A stretch of DNA of 64,000 bases from Mesorhizobium sp. M3A.F.Ca.ET.080.04.2.1. Its GTDB lineage: Bacteria; Pseudomonadota; Alphaproteobacteria; Rhizobiales; Rhizobiaceae. The stretch is taken from contig NZ_CP034451.1 of assembly GCF_003952525.1 (NCBI RefSeq), forward strand, positions 2,046,001-2,110,000, in the 5' to 3' direction. The notes under the pieces were generated by a model that saw nothing but the letters and a program-made list of their open reading frames with translations, was not told where the DNA came from and did not search any database. Shown piece by piece: positions 38,110 to 46,995 of this stretch. Position 1 is the stretch's first letter; each line of letters begins with the position of its first letter. The position numbers and the translations under genes were made by a program.

Positions 38110-40902
38110 ATGAGCACCATCGGCCTGTGCATGATCGTCAAGAACGAGACGAAAGTCATCGAGCAATGCCTGACCAGCGTCCTGCCGCTTGTCGACTATA
38201 TTCTCATCGTCGACACGGGTTCCACGGACGGCACACAAGACCTCATCCGCGGCTTTCTCACCGCACACAACGTCGCCGGTGCCGTCATCGACGAGCCTTG
38301 GCGGGACTTTGCATACAACCGCAGCTTCGCCCTCGAGAGACTGCGCGAGGTCGAGACTGTCGATTATGCGATGATCATCGATGCCGACGATGTGCTGATC
38401 CAGGATCCCGACTTCGAGCCGACCGTCTTCAAATCGCGGATGGAACACGATTTGTACGACGTCGAGGTGTCTCATGGCGGCATTTCGTTCTATCGCCCGC
38501 AGATCTGCCGCAACCGACTGCCTTTCTCCTTCAAGGGCGTGCTGCACGAATATCTCGAGGCTCCTCCAGGCGCCATCACGAGACAGAATGCCGAGGGGTT
38601 CCGCATTGCGACAGGACGCGGCGGAGCGCGCAGTCAGAACCCGCGAAAATACCAGGACGATGCGGCCGTGCTGGAGAATGCGCTTACAACCGAGACCGAC
38701 CCGTTCCTGATCTCGCGCTACACCTTCTATCTCGCGCAGAGCTACCGAGATTGCGGTGAACGTGAAAAGGCGCTGCAACATTATCTGAAGCGCGCCGAAC
38801 TTGGGTTTTGGAGCGAGGAGATCTATGTAAGCCTGCTCGAGGCCGGCAACCTCATGGCGGCCCTCGGGCGGGACTTCGAAGAGGTCGTCGCGGTTTACGA
38901 GCGTGCGACCCAGACCGTACCCACTCGCGGGGAAGCTCTGCACGCAGCGAGCAACTATTGCCGCAACCAAGGCCGAAACGCCGAAGGGCAGGAGTTTGCG
39001 CGTCGCGGCCTGGACCTCAAGGAGCCAGTCGGCCTGTTCGTTCAGCCTTGGGTATATGACTACGGGCTGCTCGACGAGTTTTCGGTCAACGCATATTGGG
39101 CGGGCGCATATCGGGAGTCGCTCGATGCCTGCCTGAAATTGCTGGCCTCTGACAAATTGCCGCCGGACATGGTGAAGCGCGTGGCCGCCAATGCCCGTTT
39201 CGCCTCTGACAAGCTCCAGGTCCGCGAGTCACCGGAATTGGGAAGGCTCGGCGCCGAGAGCCTGGTCGAGCAGCACAGGCTGGTTGCGCAGCGTCCGCTG
39301 CGCTCGCGGCTAAGGGGCACGCCGCGCGTCCTGGTCGCGATATTGGCCAAACAGAAAGAACCCGCGCTGCCGCTTTACCTGGCATGCATCGAGTCGCTCG
39401 ACTATCCTAAGGACTCGATCGTCCTCTACATCCGAACAAACAACAACACCGACAGAACCGAGCAGATATTGCGCGAATGGGTGGAGCGCGTCGGCCAACT
39501 CTATGCGGCGGTCGAGTTCGACAGTTCGGACGTAGCCGACCGGGTCGAGCAGTTTCGCGAGCACGAATGGAACGAGACGCGTTTCAAGGTGCTTGGCCGG
39601 ATCCGCAACATCAGCCTGCGCAAGACCCTCGAGCACAATTGCGACTTCTATTTCGTCGTCGACGTCGACAATTTCGTGCGGTCGGCCACGCTGCGAGAGC
39701 TGGTCGCGCTCGACTTGCCGATCGTGGCGCCGCTGCTGCGCTCCATCTCGCCGGGCCAATACTATTCGAACTACCACGCCGAGGTCGACGCGAACGGCTA
39801 CTATGCGAAGTGCGATCAATATGGCTGGGTCCTCAACCGCCATGTGCGCGGCGTCATCGAGATGCCGCTCGTGCACTGCACCTATCTTGTGCGCGCCGAC
39901 GTGCTGACCGAGCTTACATATGAGGACGGCACATCGCGATATGAATATGTCATCTTTGCCGACAGCGCCCGACGATCCGGCATCGTCCAGTACATGGATA
40001 ACCGGCAGGTCTACGGCTACATCACCTTCGGCGATCATGAATACTACGTGAGTGGCGGGATCGAACGCGCAGGCGAGCTTTTGCGCAACGCGGGCGACGT
40101 CCCCTTGTTGAGCGGCGCCACGGGCTCTGGGCCCGCTCCGATGCTGGCGCGACCTGAGCTGACGGACCCGCCGAAGATACATCTGATCAACCTGGACCGC
40201 AGCGCCGAGCGCTGGAACAGGTATCAAAGTCATAATTGGCATCTGATGCACAATACGGTTCGCGTGTCGGCCGTCGATGGCGCTTCCCTGGACAGGGATG
40301 CGCTCATCGAGGACGGTATGATCACCGATGACTGTCCCTATCCCCCGGGGACACTGGGATGCGCGCTGTCACATATCAATTTGTGGAAGCGGTCGGTTTC
40401 GGAGAACAGGACGATTACCGTCTTTGAAGATGACGTTCGCGCATCGTATCGATTCATGGAGGAGTCCGCCGACATCCTGTCCCGAGCGCCGGCAGGTTGG
40501 GACCTGATACAGTGGGGTTATATAATTGATCCCTCGTTCATCTGGCTGGATTTCGGTCTTACGAACGCCAAGCTGGAATTCTACGATCGCCGCTACGCCA
40601 ACAGAACTGCGTTGTTTCAGTCGGAAAAGTTCCCCAGATCGCTCATCCGCCTGCAGCATTCATTTGGAACGCAGGCCTACACCGTCTCGCCAAGAGGGGC
40701 GCGAATCCTTCTCGAGAAGTTGCTGCCGCTGCGAAGCCGCCTTGTCCCATTTCCCGGGACTCCCGTGGTGCTGGACGACACCGGCATCGATTGCGCGATG
40801 TGTGGGGCCTATGGCTCGATGCAGGCTTACCTCTGCATGCCGCAACTCGTTGTCCTGGATGACGGGCTGCCTTCAGATCGAACAACTACGGACCACGGTT
40901 AG
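38110..40902 (+). CDS. Three-domain glycosyltransferase: GT2, COLGALT N-domain-like, GT25
   Basis: Cytoplasmic protein of 930 residues with AAGGA ahead of its ATG. Residues 1-180 are a GT2 domain (IGLCMIVKNE, VDTGSTDGT, IIDADD). About 200-390 are TPR-like helices. About 404-680 match, from memory, the N-terminal glycosyltransferase half of animal collagen galactosyltransferase COLGALT1 (RVLVAILAKQ, REWVERVGQLYAAVEF, VVDVDN near 516-521, MPLVHCTYLV). About 688-930 are GT25, as in the second half of COLGALT (IHLINLDRS, LGCALSHINLWK near 749, VFEDDVR near 772). It faces the collagen-like operon. Likely job: building a glycan on the Thr/Ser of the collagen before export. Confidence 0.85.
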   Translation: MSTIGLCMIVKNETKVIEQCLTSVLPLVDYILIVDTGSTDGTQDLIRGFLTAHNVAGAVIDEPWRDFAYNRSFALERLREVETVDYAMIIDADDVLIQDPDFEPTVFKSRMEHDLYDVEVSHGGISFYRPQICRNRLPFSFKGVLHEYLEAPPGAITRQNAEGFRIATGRGGARSQNPRKYQDDAAVLENALTTETDPFLISRYTFYLAQSYRDCGEREKALQHYLKRAELGFWSEEIYVSLLEAGNLMAALGRDFEEVVAVYERATQTVPTRGEALHAASNYCRNQGRNAEGQEFARRGLDLKEPVGLFVQPWVYDYGLLDEFSVNAYWAGAYRESLDACLKLLASDKLPPDMVKRVAANARFASDKLQVRESPELGRLGAESLVEQHRLVAQRPLRSRLRGTPRVLVAILAKQKEPALPLYLACIESLDYPKDSIVLYIRTNNNTDRTEQILREWVERVGQLYAAVEFDSSDVADRVEQFREHEWNETRFKVLGRIRNISLRKTLEHNCDFYFVVDVDNFVRSATLRELVALDLPIVAPLLRSISPGQYYSNYHAEVDANGYYAKCDQYGWVLNRHVRGVIEMPLVHCTYLVRADVLTELTYEDGTSRYEYVIFADSARRSGIVQYMDNRQVYGYITFGDHEYYVSGGIERAGELLRNAGDVPLLSGATGSGPAPMLARPELTDPPKIHLINLDRSAERWNRYQSHNWHLMHNTVRVSAVDGASLDRDALIEDGMITDDCPYPPGTLGCALSHINLWKRSVSENRTITVFEDDVRASYRFMEESADILSRAPAGWDLIQWGYIIDPSFIWLDFGLTNAKLEFYDRRYANRTALFQSEKFPRSLIRLQHSFGTQAYTVSPRGARILLEKLLPLRSRLVPFPGTPVVLDDTGIDCAMCGAYGSMQAYLCMPQLVVLDDGLPSDRTTTDHG

Positions 40903-40999
40903 AAAGGAACAGCTAGCACCTGACTGATGCTGTTTCCGCTCCGAGACAGTCTCATACTGCCATTGGACCATATGTAAACTCCGGCGCGAGTGATCTTCC

Positions 41000-41722
41000 T
41001 TGAACCATACATCTACAAACAACGGATTGCGTATACACACAATAATATTTTGTTGGCCAAATAAGGTCGACAACGTCACCCGGATATATCAACAGGCACG
41101 CCTTCGGTCTGCAAAAGCTACTGTCATTGACTCTTCTCTGGATCCTATTCCAGAAGGTGTCATCAATGACGATTGGCTGAAGATTGATAGCAGTCATTAC
41201 TACGGAATGGCCTTCAAAAGAGCTCTTGAATGTTTTGATGGCGATATTCTCTTGCAGATACAGGGAGACGTCCTAGCCGATGATTTTGGTAAGTTGGTCG
41301 ATTTGTGCTACAAGCGATTCTATAATGACTCGAGTCTGGGAATTTGGTCTCCCGAAATCGACAACACGGCGTTCCCCACGCGAAACGTGGAGATCATGAA
41401 TACGCGCGATCCACATCTAAAGGTCGTTGCGATGACAGACTGCATCGTATGGGCGCTGACGGTTTCCGTCGTTAGATTCCTGCGCACGCTTGAATATAGC
41501 GACAACAATCTTGGCTGGGGAATCGATTGGGCAGCTTGCGCCTACAGCTTCGCGAACAAGCTGTCGGTCATGCGGGATGCGTCAGTTTCCGTAATACACC
41601 CTCCTGGCAGTGGTTACGGTCATGAGGAGGCCAGGCGGCAACAAGCCATGTTTTTGTCTCAACTTGGTAGAGCTGAGGCAATCCAGTACGCGCTCCTTTC
41701 TCGCCGTGTGTTCGGAAGATAA
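41000..41722 (+). CDS. Low-GC GT-A-like protein of unknown function
   Basis: Protein of about 240 residues. It opens RIHTIIFCWPNKVDNVTRIY and has LLQIQGDVLADDFGKL and GWGIDWAACAYSFANK, which recall GT-A glycosyltransferases (a DxD-like GDV/ADD site and a GWGxDW acceptor motif). A stop at 40991 in frame leaves only TTG starts (41000 or 41027) and no clear SD. GC is about 44% over 41041-41160, well under the neighbours, suggesting recent acquisition. Its position 97 bases after the large glycosyltransferase gene suggests it adds a further sugar in the same system. Confidence 0.65.
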   Translation: MNHTSTNNGLRIHTIIFCWPNKVDNVTRIYQQARLRSAKATVIDSSLDPIPEGVINDDWLKIDSSHYYGMAFKRALECFDGDILLQIQGDVLADDFGKLVDLCYKRFYNDSSLGIWSPEIDNTAFPTRNVEIMNTRDPHLKVVAMTDCIVWALTVSVVRFLRTLEYSDNNLGWGIDWAACAYSFANKLSVMRDASVSVIHPPGSGYGHEEARRQQAMFLSQLGRAEAIQYALLSRRVFGR

Positions 41723-41829
41723 AAAATTATGAATGCGATCGGATCCAACATTTGCGCTCCTGCATACTCGTCAAGAAATGTACAACCGCGAACCCATCTC
41801 AACTGTCAGCAATCATGAGGTGACGTCGG

Positions 41830-42753
41830 TTGCTGAGAAGGCGAGAATTTACGGGGCTGGTTTTCGTCCTCGCGGCCCTCGCGTCGGTTTCAACAATGGT
41901 CAAGCGGCGAAGCAGTAGCACGCAGGGCAATTCCACGGCCCCATCGCCGTCATCTCCCGAAACCGTGCCCTCGACCTCCCTGCTCACCGCCCCGATCGAG
42001 CTTGCCGGAGACTGGGGCGGCATGCTGGAGGGTGCTGCCGTTCAGGTGGTCGAGCGCATGCGGCACGCATGCCTCGGCGGCGTCCGCCTCCTCTCCGACC
42101 GGCAGCCGGCGCGATTGCGCGTCGAGGAACATACATCCGGCCCACCGGCCATCTGGCTGCATCGCGACGGCAGCAGCATGGCCTGGATCATCGTCGACAT
42201 CGGCGAGCGGGACTGGTCGAAGCTCGCCTACCAGTTCGGGCATGAACTCGGCCATGTGTTTGCCAACAGCTGGCAGGCCGATGCCAAACCTGCCCCGCCC
42301 TGCCAATGGCTCGAGGAAGCCATGGTCGAAGCCTTCTCGCTGCGCGGATTGGGGCGCCTGGCGAAGGAGTGGAAAAAGAACCCGCCCTTCGCAGGCGACA
42401 ACGCCTTCGGCGACGCCATTGGCAAGTATCGCGAGAACATCATCAAAGGCTACGCCGCTTTGGCGGACGCCCAGGGGCTTACCCAGGATCCAGCCCTTTG
42501 GTTCGCCAATCACCAAAGCGAAATCGAGGTTCCGAACCTCAATCCATTCGCAAAAGCCATGTCCCTCAACATCCTGGCGGAATACGAACGGGTGCCGGAT
42601 TGCGTCGAGGCGCTGGGCGCGCTCAATCGCTGGCCGGGGCGCAGCGGAATTCCGATCGCCGACTATCTGTCGCAATGGGCAAAAAGCTGTGCCGATTTGC
42701 AGGCTTCACCGCGACTGCCGGAGCACTTGCGCGACATGCTGCATATTGCTTAG
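41830..42753 (+). CDS. Exported HELGH zinc metallopeptidase-like protein
   Basis: Protein of 307 residues starting at TTG 41830, with GAGG 9 bases upstream. An N-terminal hydrophobic segment (about 9-24) serves as signal or anchor, followed by a Ser/Thr/Pro-rich linker (about 25-50). The zinc motif HELGH is at 138-142 and a downstream EEAMVEAFSLRGLGRL offers the third ligand Glu, a gluzincin arrangement. The family is not recognised. Lying after the glycosyltransferases of the collagen system, it might process surface proteins, including the collagen-like one; this is inference from position. Confidence 0.65.
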   Translation: MLRRREFTGLVFVLAALASVSTMVKRRSSSTQGNSTAPSPSSPETVPSTSLLTAPIELAGDWGGMLEGAAVQVVERMRHACLGGVRLLSDRQPARLRVEEHTSGPPAIWLHRDGSSMAWIIVDIGERDWSKLAYQFGHELGHVFANSWQADAKPAPPCQWLEEAMVEAFSLRGLGRLAKEWKKNPPFAGDNAFGDAIGKYRENIIKGYAALADAQGLTQDPALWFANHQSEIEVPNLNPFAKAMSLNILAEYERVPDCVEALGALNRWPGRSGIPIADYLSQWAKSCADLQASPRLPEHLRDMLHIA

Positions 42754-42807
42754 CAGATCCCCCGCTCGATCGCCCAGGCGCCCCGGCTCACATGCGAACC
42801 GAAGTCG

Positions 42808-43773
42808 TCAGACGCCGCGTCTGGATGTCGGAGCCGTGCTGCGTGGGGCCAAAGCCGACCTGCCGGGATCGATGAAAGGCGCCCAGTAGTCGACCGACTC
42901 GCGGATCATGGCGACGACCTGATGGTCGACAGGCTCGCGCTCGCGAAACGACAGCTCGAGGCAGATCTCGTTGTCGGTGCCGCCGCCGCGCCGCACCGTC
43001 TCCAGGAATTTCTGGGGCGTGATGCGGCCATCCTTGTTGTAGGCCTCGGTGAAGGGCCAGTGGCCGCCCTTGTTCATCGACGATTGCTTGATGTGAATGA
43101 TCGGGGACTCTCGCGGGAAAGCCTCGGCCCAGGCATAAGGGTCGATGTCGGCGGGATTGCTCGACGTCACGTCGCCATGGTCGATGTCGACCATCATCTT
43201 GAGCGGAATGGCAAGACCGGCGGCCTCGATCTGCTCGTGTAGCGCCCGGCAGCTCTCGATGGTGTGGCCGAACTCGCGGCCGACCGACATCGGCTCCCAG
43301 AACAGATAGGTCAATCCGGCCGCCCTGGCGTGCTCGGCGACCTCGCGCCAGCACTCCATCGCGATGTCGAGGAGGCGGGCGCGGCGTTCGGGATCGTCAT
43401 AGTCCTTATGAGTGAAGATGGCGAACTGCGTGCCGATGCCGTTCGCGCCAAGCTCAACCGAGATGTCGGCGAAGGTCTTGAACCAGTCGACATAGTAGCG
43501 GCGGACATCGGCATCCGGGTGGCCGAAATGGTTGAGCCGACCATAGGGACCGGTCATGCCGGAGGTGATGCGCACGCCGGTGCGCGCCAGAGCTGCGCGG
43601 AACAGCCGGATAAACTTAGCGATCGTCGCCGCCGGCCAGCCGGGATTGACGAACTCATGCGTGAGCTGGACGTCCCTGACGCCGATGTCATAGGCGATGG
43701 CGTCGATCAGATCGTCTGGATCAGCGAAGCGGTTGACCAGGGGATTCGTGTTCAGCGACAACGTGAAAGGCAA
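42808..43773 (-). CDS. Sugar phosphate isomerase/epimerase (EryC/LerI-like)
   Basis: Xylose-isomerase-like TIM barrel (PF01261) of 321 residues. Metal-ligand candidates are visible in WEPMSVGREFGHT (Glu), MVDIDHGDV (Asp and His), HIKQSS and ICLELSF (Glu). From memory it resembles the tetrulose-phosphate epimerases of erythritol and threitol pathways. The start is TTG at 43773, chosen because AGGAGG lies 8 bases upstream. Last gene of the polyol operon, 15 bases after the HAD gene. The substrate is inferred from the operon, not read from the sequence. Confidence 0.72.
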   Translation of the reverse strand: MPFTLSLNTNPLVNRFADPDDLIDAIAYDIGVRDVQLTHEFVNPGWPAATIAKFIRLFRAALARTGVRITSGMTGPYGRLNHFGHPDADVRRYYVDWFKTFADISVELGANGIGTQFAIFTHKDYDDPERRARLLDIAMECWREVAEHARAAGLTYLFWEPMSVGREFGHTIESCRALHEQIEAAGLAIPLKMMVDIDHGDVTSSNPADIDPYAWAEAFPRESPIIHIKQSSMNKGGHWPFTEAYNKDGRITPQKFLETVRRGGGTDNEICLELSFREREPVDHQVVAMIRESVDYWAPFIDPGRSALAPRSTAPTSRRGV

Positions 43774-43788
43774 GATCTCACCTCCTGC

Positions 43789-44655
43789 TCAGGCCTGCCA
43801 GACGAAGCTTGGCAGGACAAAGTCCGGCCGGGCGCCGTGACCGGCAAACAGCTCGTCAAGCTCCTGACCATTCATCGCGGCCAATATGCCGGAACGCACC
43901 AGCGCCGATGACAAGCCGGCACCAGAAGCGCCGGCAATGTCGTGCTCGACGCTGTCGCCTATCCCGACAACGCTTTCCCGCGCAGGATTGCCCAGCCTGT
44001 CGAGCGCGACCTCGTAGATCGCCCCATACGGCTTGCCGATCCATTCGACCCGGCCGCCGAGTTCCTCGTACAGCTCGGCGATCCGGCCGGCGCCGAAACG
44101 CGGCCCCGATCTGGTCAACATGATCCTGTCGGGGTTGGTGCACAGGCACGGCACGTCGGCCTCCGCCGCAGGCGCCAGCAAATGACGATAGTGGTCGAGC
44201 TCGAAGCGGTCGCCTTCACTTGCCGACAGCAGGATGATGTCGGCGCGGCCGGCGTCATCGACCAGCTCGAGATCGAGCCCGTCGACAGCGCTCCTGTCGC
44301 CATCGCGCGCAATCAGCAGGCAGCGTGTGCCGGACGCAAGGCCGGGGTGCCCTGCCAGCCCGGCAAATCGCCGCCAGGCGACTTCCCCGGAGCTGAGAAA
44401 GATATCCCAGGAGCCGCGCTTGAAGCCGAGCCCGACCAGGCGATCCTCGTTCGGGGCCGACCGCTTGCCGGAATTGGACAAAAGCACAACCGACTTCCCG
44501 GCGGCCTTCAGTTTCGACAGCGCCTCGATCGCCCCTGCATAGGCGACGCTGCCGTCATGGAGGACGCCGAACTGATCGATGAGGAAATGATCGTAGCGGC
44601 CGGCGAGGTCAGCAAGGTCTCGCAGCACCACGGGTTTGGTCGTGGCGGTGCTCAT
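43789..44655 (-). CDS. HAD superfamily class IIA phosphatase-like protein
   Basis: Cytoplasmic protein of 288 residues, TIGR01459-type HAD hydrolase. The catalytic loop is FLIDQFGVLHDG; then VVLLSNSGKR (Ser/Asn motif II), a class IIA cap, WIGKPYGAIYEVAL with the Lys, and VGIGDSVEHDIAGASGAG with the acidic metal site. Its ATG at 44655 overlaps the FGGY kinase stop (ATGA), so the two are translationally coupled. In this operon it may remove dead-end phosphorylated sugars or act on a pathway intermediate. Confidence 0.8.
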   Translation of the reverse strand: MSTATTKPVVLRDLADLAGRYDHFLIDQFGVLHDGSVAYAGAIEALSKLKAAGKSVVLLSNSGKRSAPNEDRLVGLGFKRGSWDIFLSSGEVAWRRFAGLAGHPGLASGTRCLLIARDGDRSAVDGLDLELVDDAGRADIILLSASEGDRFELDHYRHLLAPAAEADVPCLCTNPDRIMLTRSGPRFGAGRIAELYEELGGRVEWIGKPYGAIYEVALDRLGNPARESVVGIGDSVEHDIAGASGAGLSSALVRSGILAAMNGQELDELFAGHGARPDFVLPSFVWQA

Positions 44656-45926
44656 ATAAGCCCCGCCTGGCGTGCGCCCTGAAGTGCCAGCCTTGCCGTT
44701 CCGGCCGCCGCTTCCTCGCAAAGCGCATCGAGAAAGGGCACGCCCAGCTTCTTCACGCGGATTGCCGTCCACGCCGGGTTGCGCGCGCCGCCGCCGACAC
44801 TGCGAACGGATCGCAGCTCCGGCCCGCCGAGATCGGCAAGCTGGCGGTAGCCCCGTGCTTCGATGGCGGCAATGCCCTCCAACATCGCCTGCAGGAAATG
44901 CGCGTCATCCGCCGGGCGCGGTTCGAGGCGCGGCGCGAGGCCGGCATCGGCGATCGGAAAGCGTTCGCCGGGGCCAATCAAGGGATAATAATCGAGGCCG
45001 GTCGGCCGGTCCGGCTTCATCGACCCGGAGAGTTCGACGATGCGCTCGACGGGAAAGAAATGCGCCAGCACCTTGCCGCCGGTGTTCGACGCGCCGCCGG
45101 CCAGCCAGGCGTCGCCGATGCGGTGGCTGTAGATGCCGAACTGAGGCGCAAACAGGGGTGTCTCGCACATTACCTTGAGCGTCAGAGAGGAGCCGAGCGC
45201 GGTGACGGCGTCGCCGACGCGGGCGGCTCCGGTGGCAAGAAAGGAGGCGCAGCCGTCGGTAGTGCCGGCGACCACCACCGCATCGCCGGCCAGCCCGAAG
45301 CGTTTCGCGCTCTCGGCGCTGATCGCTGCGATCGCCGTCCCCGGCGGAAGGACCTGCGGCAGCAAGGCCATGTCGGCGCCGGTCCTGCCCATCCAATCGG
45401 GCCAGCGGCGCCGAACCGGGTCATAGCCGGTCTTAAGCGCATTGTTCTCGTCGCTAACGGCGACGCGTCGGGTGAGACGGCCGGCGATCCAGTCGGCCTG
45501 GTGGAGAACCCGGGCCGGCTTCAATCTACTTTGGAACAGCAGCAGCTTGGCAAGGCCGGAGGTGACGCCATGCGCCGCGCTTTCCGGCGGCGCCTCGGCA
45601 GCGATCGCCGAGAGAATGGCGGCGTCCTCGACCTTATCGGAATACATCAATGCCCCGCTCAGCGGCTCGCCGGCGCCGTCGACCGGCAGCATGGTGCCGG
45701 AGGTGCCGTCGACAGCAAGCGCGCGAACCTGGCCGGCATCGACCCGAGCAAACAGCGCTGTGAGGGCCGCCTCGACCGCTCGCCACCATGTCGCCGGGTC
45801 CCGCCAATCGGTCCCGAAATCGGCGAGCGCGACGCCAGCCTGGCCATGGATCGCAAAGCTCGCGTCCATGGCGACAGCGCGCACGCCCGAGGTGCCGACG
45901 TCGATGCCGACGACGAGCGCGGTCAT
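44652..45926 (-). CDS. FGGY carbohydrate kinase, ribulokinase-like
   Basis: Cytoplasmic ATP-dependent sugar kinase of 424 residues. The N-terminus VVGIDVGTSGVRAVAMD is the phosphate-1 motif, AVDGTSGTMLPVD and AGTTDGCASF follow, and GGGARNPAW is the adenosine-binding motif. It is short for the family and resembles the D-ribulose kinase-type subgroup. The ATG overlaps the aldolase stop and the gene's own stop overlaps the HAD start. It is the second of two FGGY kinases in the operon, implying two phosphorylatable substrates or steps. Confidence 0.82.
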   Translation of the reverse strand: MTALVVGIDVGTSGVRAVAMDASFAIHGQAGVALADFGTDWRDPATWWRAVEAALTALFARVDAGQVRALAVDGTSGTMLPVDGAGEPLSGALMYSDKVEDAAILSAIAAEAPPESAAHGVTSGLAKLLLFQSRLKPARVLHQADWIAGRLTRRVAVSDENNALKTGYDPVRRRWPDWMGRTGADMALLPQVLPPGTAIAAISAESAKRFGLAGDAVVVAGTTDGCASFLATGAARVGDAVTALGSSLTLKVMCETPLFAPQFGIYSHRIGDAWLAGGASNTGGKVLAHFFPVERIVELSGSMKPDRPTGLDYYPLIGPGERFPIADAGLAPRLEPRPADDAHFLQAMLEGIAAIEARGYRQLADLGGPELRSVRSVGGGARNPAWTAIRVKKLGVPFLDALCEEAAAGTARLALQGARQAGLI

Positions 45927-46995
45927 TGCAGCGATGCCCCGCTGCGCCGGTTCAACTCCTGGCGATATTTCTCCGCGTCCCAGTTCAGCAGCTCGGCATT
46001 CTCCTGCGGGCTGAGATAGTTGACGTGCGCCGCCGGATCGATGCGCGCGGCGACATCGGCCAGGCAGCGCGCCATCGCCTCGGCGCCGGCATCGGCGTCA
46101 CGCCGCATCAGGACGCCCTTGCCGGGAAACAGGATCGATACGGGAGATGGCTGGCCGGACGCGCTCATCCTCGCGGCGACAGCGGCCGCGTTCTCTTTCG
46201 GGCCAGCGATCACTGATCCGATACCCAGGAAGATGACGTGGTCGGGATAGAGGCTGCCGGACGCCGCGATCCGGCAACTGACGAGGTCGGTCGCCGCCGC
46301 GTGAGCCTCGACGGCACGCGGAAGGCGGTAGTCGCTGCCCATGGCCAGTCGCAGCAACGCGTCGACATCGGGCGCCGGAGCGGCACGCGACGGGCGGGCC
46401 AGCAGGCCGCTGACGCGCCGCAGCAGCAGGCTCGCCTCGGCGACGGTTTCGCCGGCAACGACGAGCCCGTGATTGCCGAGCACCAGCACGTCGGTGCGCG
46501 GCCCCAGCCGCTCGGCGATGCCCTGCGCCAGCGGCAGGCCCGGCCGGCGATAGGGCACGAAAGCCCAGTCGAGACCGCGCAGGCGTTCGGCAAGCAGCGC
46601 TTCGGCGTTGGCCTGAACCGCAGCGGCGATGGTCTCGACACAATGGACGTGGACGACGATGTTCTGCGGCAGCAGCGCATGCACGGTGGTTTCGATGGAA
46701 GGCCGCAGCCGGTGCGGGTTGAGATCGGCCGGCGTGAACTGGTCGGCTTTCTCCGCCGCCGGGCTGCGTCGCGCCACCGCCTCGAGCAGGGGCGCCAATT
46801 CCACAGGCACCATGATATCGCTGGCCGCCGCATTCATCAGCCAGGTGCCGGACGCCTTGATCCACAACAGACCATTCTGCTTGAGCGAGGTGTTGCCGCC
46901 GGCGCCCTGGACGAGCAGCGGATCGGCGCCGACGCTGGCCGACAGACTACGAAGCGCCTGGACTGGGCGTCGTCCTGATCGATGCGAGCAGCCAT
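45923..46995 (-). CDS. Class II aldolase/adducin family protein with apparent N-terminal frameshift
   Basis: Class II aldolase or epimerase-like protein of about 355 residues expected to cleave or epimerise a sugar phosphate. The main frame carries VQGAGGNTSLKQNGLLWIKASG, the zinc ligands HVHC (VVHVHC) and LGNHGLVVAG. That frame has no ATG, GTG or TTG near its start. An ATG at 46995, overlapping the dehydrogenase stop (TGATG), opens MAARIDQDDAQS in another frame; one base near 46961-46971 would join the two as DDAQSQALRSL. So either a one-base sequencing error, a real frameshift that breaks the gene, or an unusual start. Confidence 0.7.
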
